64,000 nt of DNA from Candidatus Krumholzibacteriota bacterium (GCA_016931295.1 JAFGEZ010000030.1:1-64000), one strand, 5' to 3'. Shown: positions 11,009 to 20,049, counted from the stretch's first letter. Made by a program: numbers and translations. The notes: a model not told the origin generated them from the letters alone.

Positions 11009-12901
11009 ATGAGAAAACGCTTGGCAGCGGCAATGCTCGTCGCGGCCCTCGCGTGGGCCGGCGGGGACGCGTGCGCGCAGGAGGGCACCGGCGGGACGCG
11101 TTCGGTCTTCTCGATCGGCGCCGGATCCCGCGCAATCGCCCTCGGCGGCGCTTTCACGGCCCTCGCCGACGATGCCTCGGCGCTCTACTACAATCCGGCG
11201 GCCCTGAAGCGCAACGCGTCGCCGACCCTCATGGCGAATCACATACCGCTCTTCTCGGGGTTCAGCGACGCGTCCTACGAGTTCCTCGGCGCCGTCTATC
11301 CGACGATGCGGGCCGGTTCGATCGGGCTGGGTTTGATGACCGTCGGCACCGACGGGATCCGCGGGTTCGACGCCTTCAGCCGGGAAACGGGGGAGATCAC
11401 CTACCGGGAAAGCCAGGCGATCCTCGGATACGCCGTCGATCTGCCCTGGCGCTGGATCGGCGCCTTCACCGCCGGATCGTCGGTCAAGGTGCTCCACCAG
11501 CGTGTCGGCGACTTCTCGGACACGGGAACGGGGCTCGACGTCGGCCTGCTCTACGGCCATCCGCGTGTTCCGGGCCTCATTCTCGGCTGCAACCTCCAGG
11601 ATATCGTCGGCGCCGAGACGAAGCTCGTCAGCGTCGCCGATCGCGTCGACCGGACGATCATGGTCGGCGCGGGGTACGAGCGTCCATTCGCCAACGGGTC
11701 ACGCCTCGCCCTGGCGGTCCAGATGGACATGCCGGAGCGGGACGACGGCAATCTCCGCGCCGGCGTGGAATTCGGATTCCGCGATCTCTTCAGTATCCGC
11801 GTCGGTTTCGACGGGGAGGGGGTCACCGCGGGCGTCGGTTTCGGCTGGCGCGGCTACCGGGCGGACTACGGCTTCTTCAGCCGCGACGAGGCCGGCACCT
11901 CCCACCCGATGACGGTCTCGATGCGAATCGGCGCCACTCTCGCCGAGAAGGAAGCGGCGGAGGCGGAACGCAGGCGTATCGCCGACGATGCGAGGCTCCG
12001 CGAGGTCTTCGCCGGCCGCGTGGAGAGCCACATGCGCAGTGCCCGGGACTTCCGGGCGCGGGGCGAGTACGAGGGAGCCCTCGACGAGCTCAAGATCGTC
12101 CTCGAGTACGATCCCGGCAACGCCGCCGCGGCCGAGACCCTCGCGGTCGTACGCGAGGAGATCATCAGGGTCCAGCAGGAGCGGACGGCGTCGTCGGAGA
12201 CGGCGCTCCTCGTCGATCAGCACTTCCGGCTCGGCCTTCAGTATTACAGCGACAACGAATACATCCTCTCACGCGCCGAATGGCGGCATGTCCTCGATCT
12301 GGATCCCGGGAATTCGTCGGCGGCGGATTACCTCGCGCGCACGAACGACAAGCTCGCCGAACAAGCCGCGCAGCACCGCGCGCGCGCCCTCGGACACGAG
12401 GCGGCCGGCAGGTACGCCGCCGCGCTCGGCGAATGGAACATCGTGCTCATGATCGAACCGGGACACGCCGAGGCCGGGGCGGGGATCGAACGGGTGAAGG
12501 GGCGGATGGACGAGTTGCAGCGGACCTACCGGACGGCCAGCGATCGGCTGGAGACGATAGAGCTCTTCCAGAACGCCCTCGACGCGTTCGGCGCGGGACG
12601 GTACGACGAGACGATCGGGCTCTGCCGGCGTCTGCTCCAGCGGCATCCCGACCACGAGGAGGCGAAGGACCTGCTCCGGCGGGCCGAACGCCGCATGGTG
12701 CCGCTCACGTCCGAAGAGAAGGAAGAGATCCGGCGGCTCTTTATCGAGGGGATGAAGCACTACACGCAGCACAACTACGAGGCGGCCATCAGGGAATGGC
12801 GCAAGATCCTCGATATCGATCCCGATAACGAGAGCGTGCGCAAGAACATCGAGGAGGCCGAGGCTCGGCTCCTGCGGATCGATGCCCCGGAGGGACGATA
12901 G
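11009..12901 (+). CDS. PorV-like outer-membrane barrel protein with C-terminal TPR repeats
   Basis: This 630-residue protein starts at ATG 11009, behind GGAG at 11001-11004; a TTG just before it is in frame but too close to the ribosome site. A signal peptide ends near DACAQ. Residues about 25-310 carry the PorV/PorQ (UPF0164-like) signature SIGAGSRAIALGGAFTA followed by DDASALYYNPAAL, and alternating beta strands through VRVGFDGEGVTAGVGFGWRG-like barrel segments. Residues about 320-630 form a series of TPR helices (GEYEGALDELKIVLEYDPGN; NYEAAIREWRKILDIDPDN). In type IX secretion, PorV-class barrels hand cargo to the cell surface, so a role with the upstream giant protein is a reasonable inference. 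The added TPR region could recruit other proteins in the periplasm. It lies eight bases after the giant gene and directly abuts the next gene. Confidence 0.85.
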   Translation: MRKRLAAAMLVAALAWAGGDACAQEGTGGTRSVFSIGAGSRAIALGGAFTALADDASALYYNPAALKRNASPTLMANHIPLFSGFSDASYEFLGAVYPTMRAGSIGLGLMTVGTDGIRGFDAFSRETGEITYRESQAILGYAVDLPWRWIGAFTAGSSVKVLHQRVGDFSDTGTGLDVGLLYGHPRVPGLILGCNLQDIVGAETKLVSVADRVDRTIMVGAGYERPFANGSRLALAVQMDMPERDDGNLRAGVEFGFRDLFSIRVGFDGEGVTAGVGFGWRGYRADYGFFSRDEAGTSHPMTVSMRIGATLAEKEAAEAERRRIADDARLREVFAGRVESHMRSARDFRARGEYEGALDELKIVLEYDPGNAAAAETLAVVREEIIRVQQERTASSETALLVDQHFRLGLQYYSDNEYILSRAEWRHVLDLDPGNSSAADYLARTNDKLAEQAAQHRARALGHEAAGRYAAALGEWNIVLMIEPGHAEAGAGIERVKGRMDELQRTYRTASDRLETIELFQNALDAFGAGRYDETIGLCRRLLQRHPDHEEAKDLLRRAERRMVPLTSEEKEEIRRLFIEGMKHYTQHNYEAAIREWRKILDIDPDNESVRKNIEEAEARLLRIDAPEGR

Positions 12902-15900
12902 GTGGCGAAGAAGAACCTGCTCGACGGACCCGAGACCTTCCATCTCGAGATCCCGGCGGTCGATACGAGCCTCATCGAAGTCAGGGACTTCATCGCCGAC
13001 GTCTGCGTCCGCGCCGGTTTCTCGAAACGCGAGACGAACAACACCAAGCTCGCGATGGACGAGGCATGCACGAACATCATCAAGCATGCCTACGCGGGAA
13101 GGGGCGGCGATATCCGTATCGACGTCCAGGCCGCGCCGGGATCCGTCGAGATAAACATCTTCGATCGCGGCGTTCCCTTCGACTGGAGCAAGATCGAGGA
13201 TCCCGATCTCGAGCAGTACGTCGAGATCGGAAAGAAGGGCGGGCTCGGGATCTACCTGATGAACCGCCTGATGGACGATCTCGATTACGCCGCGTCCCCC
13301 GCCGGCAACCGGCTCTACATGGCCAAACGCATGAGCGGCGTCGCCGCGCTTCCCGCCGGGGTGCGCCGTCGCTGGACCTCGACGCTCCGCTTCAAGTTCG
13401 CCCTTCGCGCGGCCCTGGGCCTCTTCGGTCTCGTGCTCTTCCTCTGGGGCGTGCAGTTCGTCAACCAGACGCGGGACGTGAATCTCCAGCGGAATTCGGT
13501 CTGGATGAGCTACACGAATCTCGGCCGCGCGCTCGAGACGAAGGGACAGAGCGCCATCGTCGCCGCGACCGATCCCTACAGCCCCGAATACCGGAACGTC
13601 ACGGTCTTCATCGCCGAACAGCTCGGGAAGTATCCCGCCATGCGTTACGCGCGCATCGTCGACGACGGCGGCCTGATCGTCGCCTCGAGCGACGTCGACG
13701 AGCTCGGCCGGGCCTACGCGCCGTCCGCCGGCGCGGAAGTGATGCCCGAACGGGGCGTCTGGCTGACGATCGGCGGCGGCGATTCGATCCGCGAGCTCAA
13801 TCTGCCGGTGCGGCTCTCCGACGACGAGAGCGGCAGGAGCGTGACGATCGGACGCGTCGTGCTCGGCGTCTCGCAGCGCGTCGTCGAGTCGGGGATAAAT
13901 GATCCCCGTTTCAAGACGGGCCTGATCCTCGCGGGGATCCTCCTCGTCGGGATCGCCCTCATCTACCTGCTCATCTCCGTTCTCGTCAAGCCGATACAGG
14001 CTCTCACCGACGGCGTCCGCGCAATCGGAGAGGGATCGCTCGACGACGAGATCCGCATCGACGGCCCGGAGGAGATCGGAGAGATCGCCACCGCCTTCAA
14101 CGAGATCACCGCAAAGTTCCGGCAGGCGCAGCAGAGCGTCGTGGAACAGGAACGGATGCAGAAGGAGATGCAGGTCGCCCAGGAGATCCAGCATTCCCTT
14201 CTGCCGGGCAAGGTGCCAAGCGTGAGCGGATACGACATCGCGAGCCTCTACCGGGCGGCGAAGGAAGTGGGCGGGGACTACTACGATTTCGTGAACGTCG
14301 ACGACGACACGCTCGGCGTGGTCGTCGCCGACGTTTCCGGCAAGGGGGTGCCCGGTTCCCTCGTCATGACGATGATCCGGACCGCGCTCCGCATGGAGGC
14401 GCGCGGCAGCCACTCGGCAGCCGAGGTCATGGCCAGGATGAACGATTTCGTCACGGAGGACATGAAGAAGGGGATGTTCGTGACGATCTTCTACGTCATC
14501 CTGGACTCGAAAAACCGTATCATCTCCTACGCCAGCGCGGGTCACAATCCGATGATCCTCTTCAGGGCGGAGACGGACGAGACCTTCTTCCTCAACCCGC
14601 GGGGGTTCCCCGTCGGGATCAGCCTTCCCGACGAGACGCTCTTCCGGCGCTCGATCGACGTCGAGAAGATCAAATTGAAGAAGGACGACATGCTCGTCAT
14701 CTACACCGACGGCGTCACCGAGGCGATGAACGAGTCGCGGGATCAGTACGGAGAGGATCGCCTGCTCAAACTCCTCAAGGAGTACGGCCGTCTGTCGCCG
14801 TCGGAATTCATCGACCACCTCACGGGAGATATCGCCGATTTCACTCAGGGACACCCGCAGAACGACGACATCACCGTCGTCGCGATCAAGGAAAAGATGA
14901 TGGCCGACGAGGTGCTCGTCGGTATCCGGCGCAAGCTGATCGATCTCGTCGAAAAGGAGGGGCTGTCGGTGGCCGAGGCCTGCCGGCGGATGAAGGTGTC
15001 TCCCTCCACGTTCTATCGCTATCGCAGGCGATTGCAGGAATACGGCGAACGGGGACTGAAGAACAAGGCGCTTCGCACCGAGCACGAGATCAGGCGCGTC
15101 AGCATCGAGCAGCGCAGGGAACTGCTCGAGATCATCAAGGAACACCCCGAGTACGGCGCCAAACGGATGGCGAACGCCTTCAACGAGGGAAGAGCCCGGG
15201 AGGAACGGCTCGCAGCGGCCCTCGTCTACGACGAGCTGAAGCGGATGCGGCTCAACACGTACGAGAAACGCCTCGAGTACATGCGCCGCAACCGGTTCAT
15301 GTCCGAGGAGGAATTCCAGCGACTCGCCGCGTCGCCGCCGCCCCGGCCTGCCGCGCAACCGGATCCGGACGCCGCGGACGTCGACGAGGCCCCCGCCGGG
15401 GCGCTTCCCGACGGGCCGGAGCCTGCCGCGGCGCCGGAGGCGACCGCCCCGGTGGGCGGCACGACGGCCCGTGCAACAAAGCGGCCCGAACCCGCGCCGC
15501 CGGTACCGGCGCCCGTCCGTCCGGTTCCCGGCGCCGGATCCGCCGCCGCGGCGGGAGTCGGCGGGGTTTTCGACATCGACATCGGTCCGGAGGACGGCGG
15601 AGCGATCGAGATCGTCTCCCGCGAGATGGACGGCGGGATCGTCTCCCTGTCCGTCGTCGGCAATCTCGATTCGTCGAGCGCCGGCGATCTCGAAGGCGTC
15701 CTCGAGAGCGTCTACGAGCACGGGTACCGGAAGATCATCGTCGACCTGGGCGACGTATCGTACATCAGCAGCGGTGGCTGGGGGATCTTCACCGGTCGCG
15801 TCAGGCAACTCCGCGAGGGGGAGGGGGACGTGGTCCTCGTCGGGATGTCTCCCGAGGTGTACGACATCTACGAACTTCTCGGTTTCCGCGACATCATCAT

Positions 15901-17245
15901 GCATTTCCAGAACGCCGACGAAGCGCATCATTTCCTGTCGCTGCCGATCGGTGAACGGCGCAGGCTGTTCGAGGCGGCGATGAGCCCCGAGGGCGGGGAA
16001 GGGACGCTGGAGCAGCGGATCTCCGTGGAGAGCCCCGTCGAGGGGGAAAGTTCCCCGTGGACGCCGCTCAGGATACAGGCGGGAACGGTCGGGGAGAGCG
16101 GAGAGATCGCCGTCATCGAGCTCGACGGCGTCATCGACACGGTCTCCTGCATGAAGCTGCGGACCCTGCTCGACGAGTTGATCGACGGCGGGCGGCGCCG
16201 TATCGTCATCGACATGTCCCGGGTGGAATACGTGAGCAGCAGCGGCTGGGGCGTCTTCGCGTCGCGGATCGAGGATGTGAGGCGGGGCGACGGGGACATC
16301 AAGATCTTCGGCATGGATCCCGAAGTCGATACGATCTTCCATATGCTCGGATTCGATTCGATCATGCGTTCCTTCAGCATCCTCGCGGAAGCGATCGGCG
16401 ATTTCGAACGCCCCGCGCCGCTGCCCGTCGAGGAGGAAACGGCCGCCGCGGCGCAAACCGCCGCGGCGCCGAGCGACGGGGATGCGGACGATACGGGACG
16501 GACGAGGGAAAGCGGCGGTGAGGCGAGGACGGTCGACGCGCCGGCGGACGGGCCGGCGAGGCGGCGGGAACCCGATCTCAGGCTCGACATCGAGATCGAA
16601 CGGCTACGAAACGGGCGGATCGCCGTCGCGAGGGCGACGGGGGCGATCGACGCGTCCACGGCCGAGGCTTTCGAATCCCGCCTCGACCGTTTCGCCCTGA
16701 ACGGGAACGCGCACCTCGTCATCGATCTCGAGGGGGTCGTCTACATCAGCAGCAGCGGCTGGGGCGTCATCGTCAAGCATCTGCAGCGGCTCGGCGGGCA
16801 GGGGCGTCGACTCGTCCTCTCGGGCATGACTCCGCCGATCTTCAAGATATTCAGGGATCTGGGATTCGAGCCGCTCGTCCAGCACTATCTCTCGGCGACC
16901 GCGGCCGTCGAGGCCCTCGATATCGTGTCTTTGGAACAGGAAACGGAAGCGTCCCCGGCCGGATCCGTCTCCGGCGACGAGCGCATCGGATCGGCGGCGG
17001 CCGGCAAAGCCGGGGGGCATCGCACGGAAAGCAGGCCGACGATCGGCGGAACATCGGTCGAACCGCTCCACGAGAAGCCCCGGGAACGCGTCGAGGAACG
17101 GACCGTCGAACTGGACGTCGCGCGGAAGCGCGACATGCGGGAGGACAAGGATCAGCGGATCAGGGAGATCGGCTGGGGAGAGTACGGAAAACGACTGGTC
17201 GATCGCAACCGGAAACCGGCAGACGACGAAGACGGGACATCATGA
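12902..17245 (+). CDS. Membrane partner-switching fusion: RsbW-like kinase, HAMP, SpoIIE phosphatase, HTH, three STAS domains
   Basis: The 1447-residue product starts at GTG 12902, immediately after the previous stop, with GGAGGG at 12889-12894. In order: an RsbW/SpoIIAB-type ATPase (about 1-145; N-box DEACTNIIKH with Glu54 and Asn58, then DRGVPFD and GGLGIYLMN); TM1 about 165-187; an extracytoplasmic region; TM2 about 339-362 with HAMP; a SpoIIE/RsbU PP2C-type phosphatase (about 420-670) with metal-site aspartates in GGDYYDF (Asp459) and ADVSGKG (Asp477) and a late NDDIT; a transposase-like HTH (about 675-800); a Pro/Ala-rich linker; and STAS domains centred on Ser957, Ser1113 and Ser1284 in YISSGGWG, YVSSSGWG and YISSSGWG. 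These serines match the SpoIIAA phosphoacceptor. Kinase, phosphatase and antagonists of a partner switch are thus joined in one chain. No sigma factor lies nearby. Its stop overlaps the ParA start (ATGA). Confidence 0.9.
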   Translation: MAKKNLLDGPETFHLEIPAVDTSLIEVRDFIADVCVRAGFSKRETNNTKLAMDEACTNIIKHAYAGRGGDIRIDVQAAPGSVEINIFDRGVPFDWSKIEDPDLEQYVEIGKKGGLGIYLMNRLMDDLDYAASPAGNRLYMAKRMSGVAALPAGVRRRWTSTLRFKFALRAALGLFGLVLFLWGVQFVNQTRDVNLQRNSVWMSYTNLGRALETKGQSAIVAATDPYSPEYRNVTVFIAEQLGKYPAMRYARIVDDGGLIVASSDVDELGRAYAPSAGAEVMPERGVWLTIGGGDSIRELNLPVRLSDDESGRSVTIGRVVLGVSQRVVESGINDPRFKTGLILAGILLVGIALIYLLISVLVKPIQALTDGVRAIGEGSLDDEIRIDGPEEIGEIATAFNEITAKFRQAQQSVVEQERMQKEMQVAQEIQHSLLPGKVPSVSGYDIASLYRAAKEVGGDYYDFVNVDDDTLGVVVADVSGKGVPGSLVMTMIRTALRMEARGSHSAAEVMARMNDFVTEDMKKGMFVTIFYVILDSKNRIISYASAGHNPMILFRAETDETFFLNPRGFPVGISLPDETLFRRSIDVEKIKLKKDDMLVIYTDGVTEAMNESRDQYGEDRLLKLLKEYGRLSPSEFIDHLTGDIADFTQGHPQNDDITVVAIKEKMMADEVLVGIRRKLIDLVEKEGLSVAEACRRMKVSPSTFYRYRRRLQEYGERGLKNKALRTEHEIRRVSIEQRRELLEIIKEHPEYGAKRMANAFNEGRAREERLAAALVYDELKRMRLNTYEKRLEYMRRNRFMSEEEFQRLAASPPPRPAAQPDPDAADVDEAPAGALPDGPEPAAAPEATAPVGGTTARATKRPEPAPPVPAPVRPVPGAGSAAAAGVGGVFDIDIGPEDGGAIEIVSREMDGGIVSLSVVGNLDSSSAGDLEGVLESVYEHGYRKIIVDLGDVSYISSGGWGIFTGRVRQLREGEGDVVLVGMSPEVYDIYELLGFRDIIMHFQNADEAHHFLSLPIGERRRLFEAAMSPEGGEGTLEQRISVESPVEGESSPWTPLRIQAGTVGESGEIAVIELDGVIDTVSCMKLRTLLDELIDGGRRRIVIDMSRVEYVSSSGWGVFASRIEDVRRGDGDIKIFGMDPEVDTIFHMLGFDSIMRSFSILAEAIGDFERPAPLPVEEETAAAAQTAAAPSDGDADDTGRTRESGGEARTVDAPADGPARRREPDLRLDIEIERLRNGRIAVARATGAIDASTAEAFESRLDRFALNGNAHLVIDLEGVVYISSSGWGVIVKHLQRLGGQGRRLVLSGMTPPIFKIFRDLGFEPLVQHYLSATAAVEALDIVSLEQETEASPAGSVSGDERIGSAAAGKAGGHRTESRPTIGGTSVEPLHEKPRERVEERTVELDVARKRDMREDKDQRIREIGWGEYGKRLVDRNRKPADDEDGTS

Positions 17246-17988
17246 GGAAATACGCTGTCATGACCATGAAGGGCGGTACGGGAAAGACGACGACCGCCGT
17301 CAACATCGCGCACGGCTTCTCGCTGAGCGGTCGGCGCGTGCTCCTCATCGACTGCGATCCACAGCGGAACGCGGCCGTCACCTTCGGCGTGGAGGCCGAG
17401 AAGGGGCTCGCGGAACTGCTGACGACGGGGGATACCGACATCCTCCAGGTGAGGGAGAATCTTTTCGTCATAGATTCGGGCGGCCGGCGTCTCGCCGAGG
17501 TCGAGCTCGTCCTCGGGGGCACCGAGCGCCGCGAGGGGCGCCTCCGGCAATCGATGCAGTTCCTCAAGGGCTGCGATTTCGTCGTCTGCGACTGCCCGCC
17601 CTCGGTGAACCTGATCAACGTCAACGTCCTCAATTTCTGCGACGAGGTCATCATCCCGCTCTCGATGGATTATCTCTCCCAGGTGGGCGCCGATCAGACC
17701 ATCGAGATCATCGACGAGATGAAATGGGTGACGGAGCGGGGCGACATATCCTACCGTATCCTTCCGACCTTCTACGACGGTCGGACGAGGATCTCGCGCC
17801 GTGTGCTCGAGGAAGTGCGGGAGCGGTTCGGGGAACGCGTGTTCCAGACGACGATCCGTATCAACACGGCGATTCGCGAGGCGCCCGGGCAACACAAGAC
17901 GATCTACGAGCACGCGCCGCTGTCCCGGGGCGCCTTCGATTATTACAAACTCACCGAGGAGATTCTCGACCTCGTCCCTGCGGGATGA
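17242..17988 (+). CDS. ParA/Soj/MinD-type P-loop ATPase
   Basis: The 248-residue protein opens with the deviant Walker A KGGTGKTT (residues 10-17), followed by VLLIDCDPQRNA (A' motif) and FVVCDCPPSVNL (Walker B region). The closing QVGADQTIEII and the C-terminal KTIYEHAPLSRGAFDYYKL stretch are typical of ParA-family proteins. ParA ATPases dimerise on ATP and position plasmids, chromosomes, chemoreceptor arrays or other large complexes. The ATG overlaps the stop of the partner-switching gene by four bases, so translation is probably coupled. No parB gene or parS-like repeat was seen nearby, so chromosome partition is less likely than positioning or timing of a protein assembly. That functional choice is inference; the family call is firm. 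Confidence 0.9.
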   Translation: MRKYAVMTMKGGTGKTTTAVNIAHGFSLSGRRVLLIDCDPQRNAAVTFGVEAEKGLAELLTTGDTDILQVRENLFVIDSGGRRLAEVELVLGGTERREGRLRQSMQFLKGCDFVVCDCPPSVNLINVNVLNFCDEVIIPLSMDYLSQVGADQTIEIIDEMKWVTERGDISYRILPTFYDGRTRISRRVLEEVRERFGERVFQTTIRINTAIREAPGQHKTIYEHAPLSRGAFDYYKLTEEILDLVPAG

Positions 17989-18002
17989 AACCGCGGGCGG
18001 CC

Positions 18003-18032
18003 TTGTCCGCCGCCGCGGCGGTATGGTAGAAT
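18003..18032 (+). promoter_or_regulatory. Internal sigma-70-type promoter
   Basis: TTGTCC (18003-18008), an 18-base spacer and TAGAAT (18027-18032) with an upstream TGG lie just after the ParA stop and before the TPR gene. This would allow the TPR-STAS-STAS part to be expressed apart from the long upstream genes. Called by eye. Confidence 0.5.
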
Positions 18033-18055
18033 CCCCGGCGGACAAAGGAAGGGCC

Positions 18056-19174
18056 GTGGAGAGTTTCGAACTGAGAGAAGAGATCGCGAAGGGGGGAAGG
18101 AGCTACTTCCTGCAGACCTCCTTCCTGCCGCGGCGCAAGATCGTGCAGAGCTCGTTCTTCGTCAACGGGGAGCTCTTCGACCGTCGCATCGATCAGCTCG
18201 CGGAAGCGCCGGCCGGCACGGACGCGCGCACGTTCACCAAACACGTGCACAACGAGAACAAGGACCGGTTCCTCTTCCTGCTCGGCGCCCGCGAGAAGAT
18301 CAGGAAGATGGACGACGCCGTCGCGCACCTGCGACTCGCGGAGGCGCTCTGCCGCCGGAACCTCTTCGAAGAGGCGATACAGGAGGCCCGGCTCTCCATC
18401 GACAAGGGAAACGGCGATTCGGCCCCCTATGTGCTGATCGGACGGGCGAAGCTGCGCCTCGAGGAGTACGGAGAGGCCTTCGAGGCGGTCCAGAAGGGGA
18501 TCGAGATCAATCCGGAGTATCCGGACCTCCACAACCTGATCGGCCTTGTGTATCTGCACGAGCGCAAGTGCGCGCCGGCGATCGAGAGCTTCAAGCGCGC
18601 GATCGCGCTGAACATCTACTATGGAGAGCCCTATTTGAATCTCGCCCGCGCCTACCTGCTCAATTCCGTGGTCAAGGAGGATTACGAGCTCTCGAAGGAT
18701 CTCGACGAGAAGTTCGAGAAGAACCTTTCCCGGGCCGTCGAGCTCAATCCCTTCATCCAGGGCGAGATCGTCGATCGCGCACGCGCGCTTTTCCGGGAGG
18801 AGAAGTACGAGGAGGCGCTCGCCGCGCTCGACGAGGCGAGTGGCGGGGCGGACCGCGGGGGAATACGGGAGATCGTTCTCGAGCTCTACCTTCTCTTCCT
18901 GCAGAGCGGGGGGGATCTCGACGTGAAGGCGATCGATGGATACCTCGACCGGGTCCGCGAGATGCTGGACCGGAATCCGACGTACGCCGACGGGTACAAC
19001 GCTCTCGGTATCCTGTACACCGCGCAGTGCAAGTTGCTGATGGACAGTGCCGCGTCCTCCTTCAGGAGAGCGCTCGAGATAAACCGGAATTACCGTAAAG
19101 CGCAGAAAAACCTGCGGTTGACCGAGAACGACAGACAGGGGATTTTTATTCTGCTCAAGGCATTGTTGGACTGA
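18056..19174 (+). CDS. TPR-repeat protein of the partner-switch operon
   Basis: The GTG at 18056 sits six bases after AAGGAAGGG and gives 372 residues (VESFELREEI...). An in-frame ATG at 18023 lies inside the -10 element and lacks a ribosome site, so it was rejected. There is no signal peptide. After a roughly 75-residue N-terminal region, with FFVNGELFDRRI suggestive of a small beta fold, come TPR-like helices (LRLAEALCRRNLFEEAIQEA; YVLIGRAKLRLEEYGEAFEA; YPDLHNLIGLVYLHERK) and a further pair near the C-terminus (GYNALGILYTAQCKL). It is probably a cytoplasmic scaffold that binds partner proteins such as the STAS domains or ParA; that is inference from position. It lies between parA and the two STAS genes on the same strand. 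Confidence 0.85.
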   Translation: MESFELREEIAKGGRSYFLQTSFLPRRKIVQSSFFVNGELFDRRIDQLAEAPAGTDARTFTKHVHNENKDRFLFLLGAREKIRKMDDAVAHLRLAEALCRRNLFEEAIQEARLSIDKGNGDSAPYVLIGRAKLRLEEYGEAFEAVQKGIEINPEYPDLHNLIGLVYLHERKCAPAIESFKRAIALNIYYGEPYLNLARAYLLNSVVKEDYELSKDLDEKFEKNLSRAVELNPFIQGEIVDRARALFREEKYEEALAALDEASGGADRGGIREIVLELYLLFLQSGGDLDVKAIDGYLDRVREMLDRNPTYADGYNALGILYTAQCKLLMDSAASSFRRALEINRNYRKAQKNLRLTENDRQGIFILLKALLD

Positions 19175-19225
19175 ACCTTGCATCGTTTCCCCGTGAGTGG
19201 TGGATTCGATAACCGGCGGCAGATT

Positions 19226-19606
19226 ATGGATGTACTTGAAATAAAAGAAGATCATATCGGCGATGTCGTCGTGCTGAGTTTGCGGGGCCTCATCGATTCC
19301 GGGACGAGCTTGTTGCTGGAGGATCGTTTCCGGTCGCTGGCGGCCGTCTCGGACGTCCGCGTCGTCGTCGATCTCCGCGAAGTCGATTACATCAGTTCGG
19401 CGGGTTGGGGGATATTCGTCGGAGAAATCAAGGGATTCAGGGAGAGGAACGGGGATATCAAGCTCTCGGGCATGCGACCGGATGTCCGCGACGTGTTCGA
19501 TCTTCTCGAATTCAACACGCTGCTCGAACCGCACGCATCGAAGGAGGACGCCGTCGAGGCGTTCGCACCGGAACGCGACGCGACGAGCGGCGGGGGACAC
19601 ATCTGA
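19226..19606 (+). CDS. Single-domain STAS anti-sigma-factor-antagonist-like protein 1
   Basis: ATG 19226 gives 126 residues. The upstream TTG at 19178 would add 16 unconvincing residues. The whole protein is one STAS domain: a VVVLSLRGLIDSGTS first strand and helix, the VVVDLREVDYISSAGWG core, and a C-terminal FDLLEFNTLLEPH helix. Ser58 in YISSAGWG lies at the position phosphorylated in SpoIIAA and RsbV; the usual preceding Asp is Ser here, as in the three STAS domains of the 1447-residue fusion. Likely role: substrate of the RsbW-like kinase and SpoIIE-type phosphatase, releasing or capturing a partner according to phosphorylation state. Confidence 0.9.
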   Translation: MDVLEIKEDHIGDVVVLSLRGLIDSGTSLLLEDRFRSLAAVSDVRVVVDLREVDYISSAGWGIFVGEIKGFRERNGDIKLSGMRPDVRDVFDLLEFNTLLEPHASKEDAVEAFAPERDATSGGGHI

Positions 19607-19623
19607 TCGGGAGCGGGGGTAAG

Positions 19624-20049
19624 ATGAACGACATCAGCATCGTATTTTCCAGGCCGGAGGAGAGACAGGACGTCTCCATTATCGCCGTGAAGGGGTATGT
19701 CGACACGACCACGTCCGTGGAGCTCGAGGAAAGCCTGAAGCGCCTCCTGCGCAAGGGCAGGTTCAACATCGTGATCGATCTCGGAGAGGTCAACTACATC
19801 AGTTCGGCGGGATGGGGCATCTTCATCAGCGAAATAAAGGAGATACGCCAGAACGGCGGGGACCTGAAACTCGCCCGCATGATCGGCGACGTCTACGAGG
19901 TGTTCGAACTGCTCGAATTCCAGACGATCCTCGAGAGCTACGACACGGTGGAGGAGGCCGTCAAGGGTTTCCCCGGCGGTGACGACGTCGAGAACCGGAG
20001 CGTCGACGAGAACGCGGGCGTGACGATCGAGAACGGTTCGGACGCCTGA
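19624..20049 (+). CDS. Single-domain STAS anti-sigma-factor-antagonist-like protein 2
   Basis: ATG 19624 follows a G-rich ribosome site (GGGAGCGGGGG) and gives 141 residues. It is a paralogue of the STAS protein before it, with VSIIAVKGYVDTTTS, then NIVIDLGEVNYISSAGWG with candidate phosphoacceptor Ser61, then VFELLEFQTILESY. A tail of about 30 acidic and polar residues (GGDDVENRSVDEN) distinguishes it from its neighbour. The two genes are 17 bases apart and clearly duplicated. Two diverged free antagonists plus three fused ones imply several outputs or graded integration, which is inference. This gene ends the operon; the palindrome at 20076-20119 follows. Confidence 0.9.
   Translation: MNDISIVFSRPEERQDVSIIAVKGYVDTTTSVELEESLKRLLRKGRFNIVIDLGEVNYISSAGWGIFISEIKEIRQNGGDLKLARMIGDVYEVFELLEFQTILESYDTVEEAVKGFPGGDDVENRSVDENAGVTIENGSDA

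Noticed and set aside
12269-16456. 1395-codon open frame on the minus strand
   Set aside because: It lies opposite the partner-switching gene, whose domains are unmistakable. High G+C makes long antisense frames common, and its translation is low-complexity and charged.
17242-17988. Chromosome-partition locus reading of the ParA gene
   Set aside because: No parB, parS-like site or replication genes nearby, so a positioning role fits the operon better.
17801-18055. Upstream extension of the TPR gene into parA
   Set aside because: Arg/Ser-rich wrong-frame translation inside parA; the GTG at 18056 has a good ribosome site.
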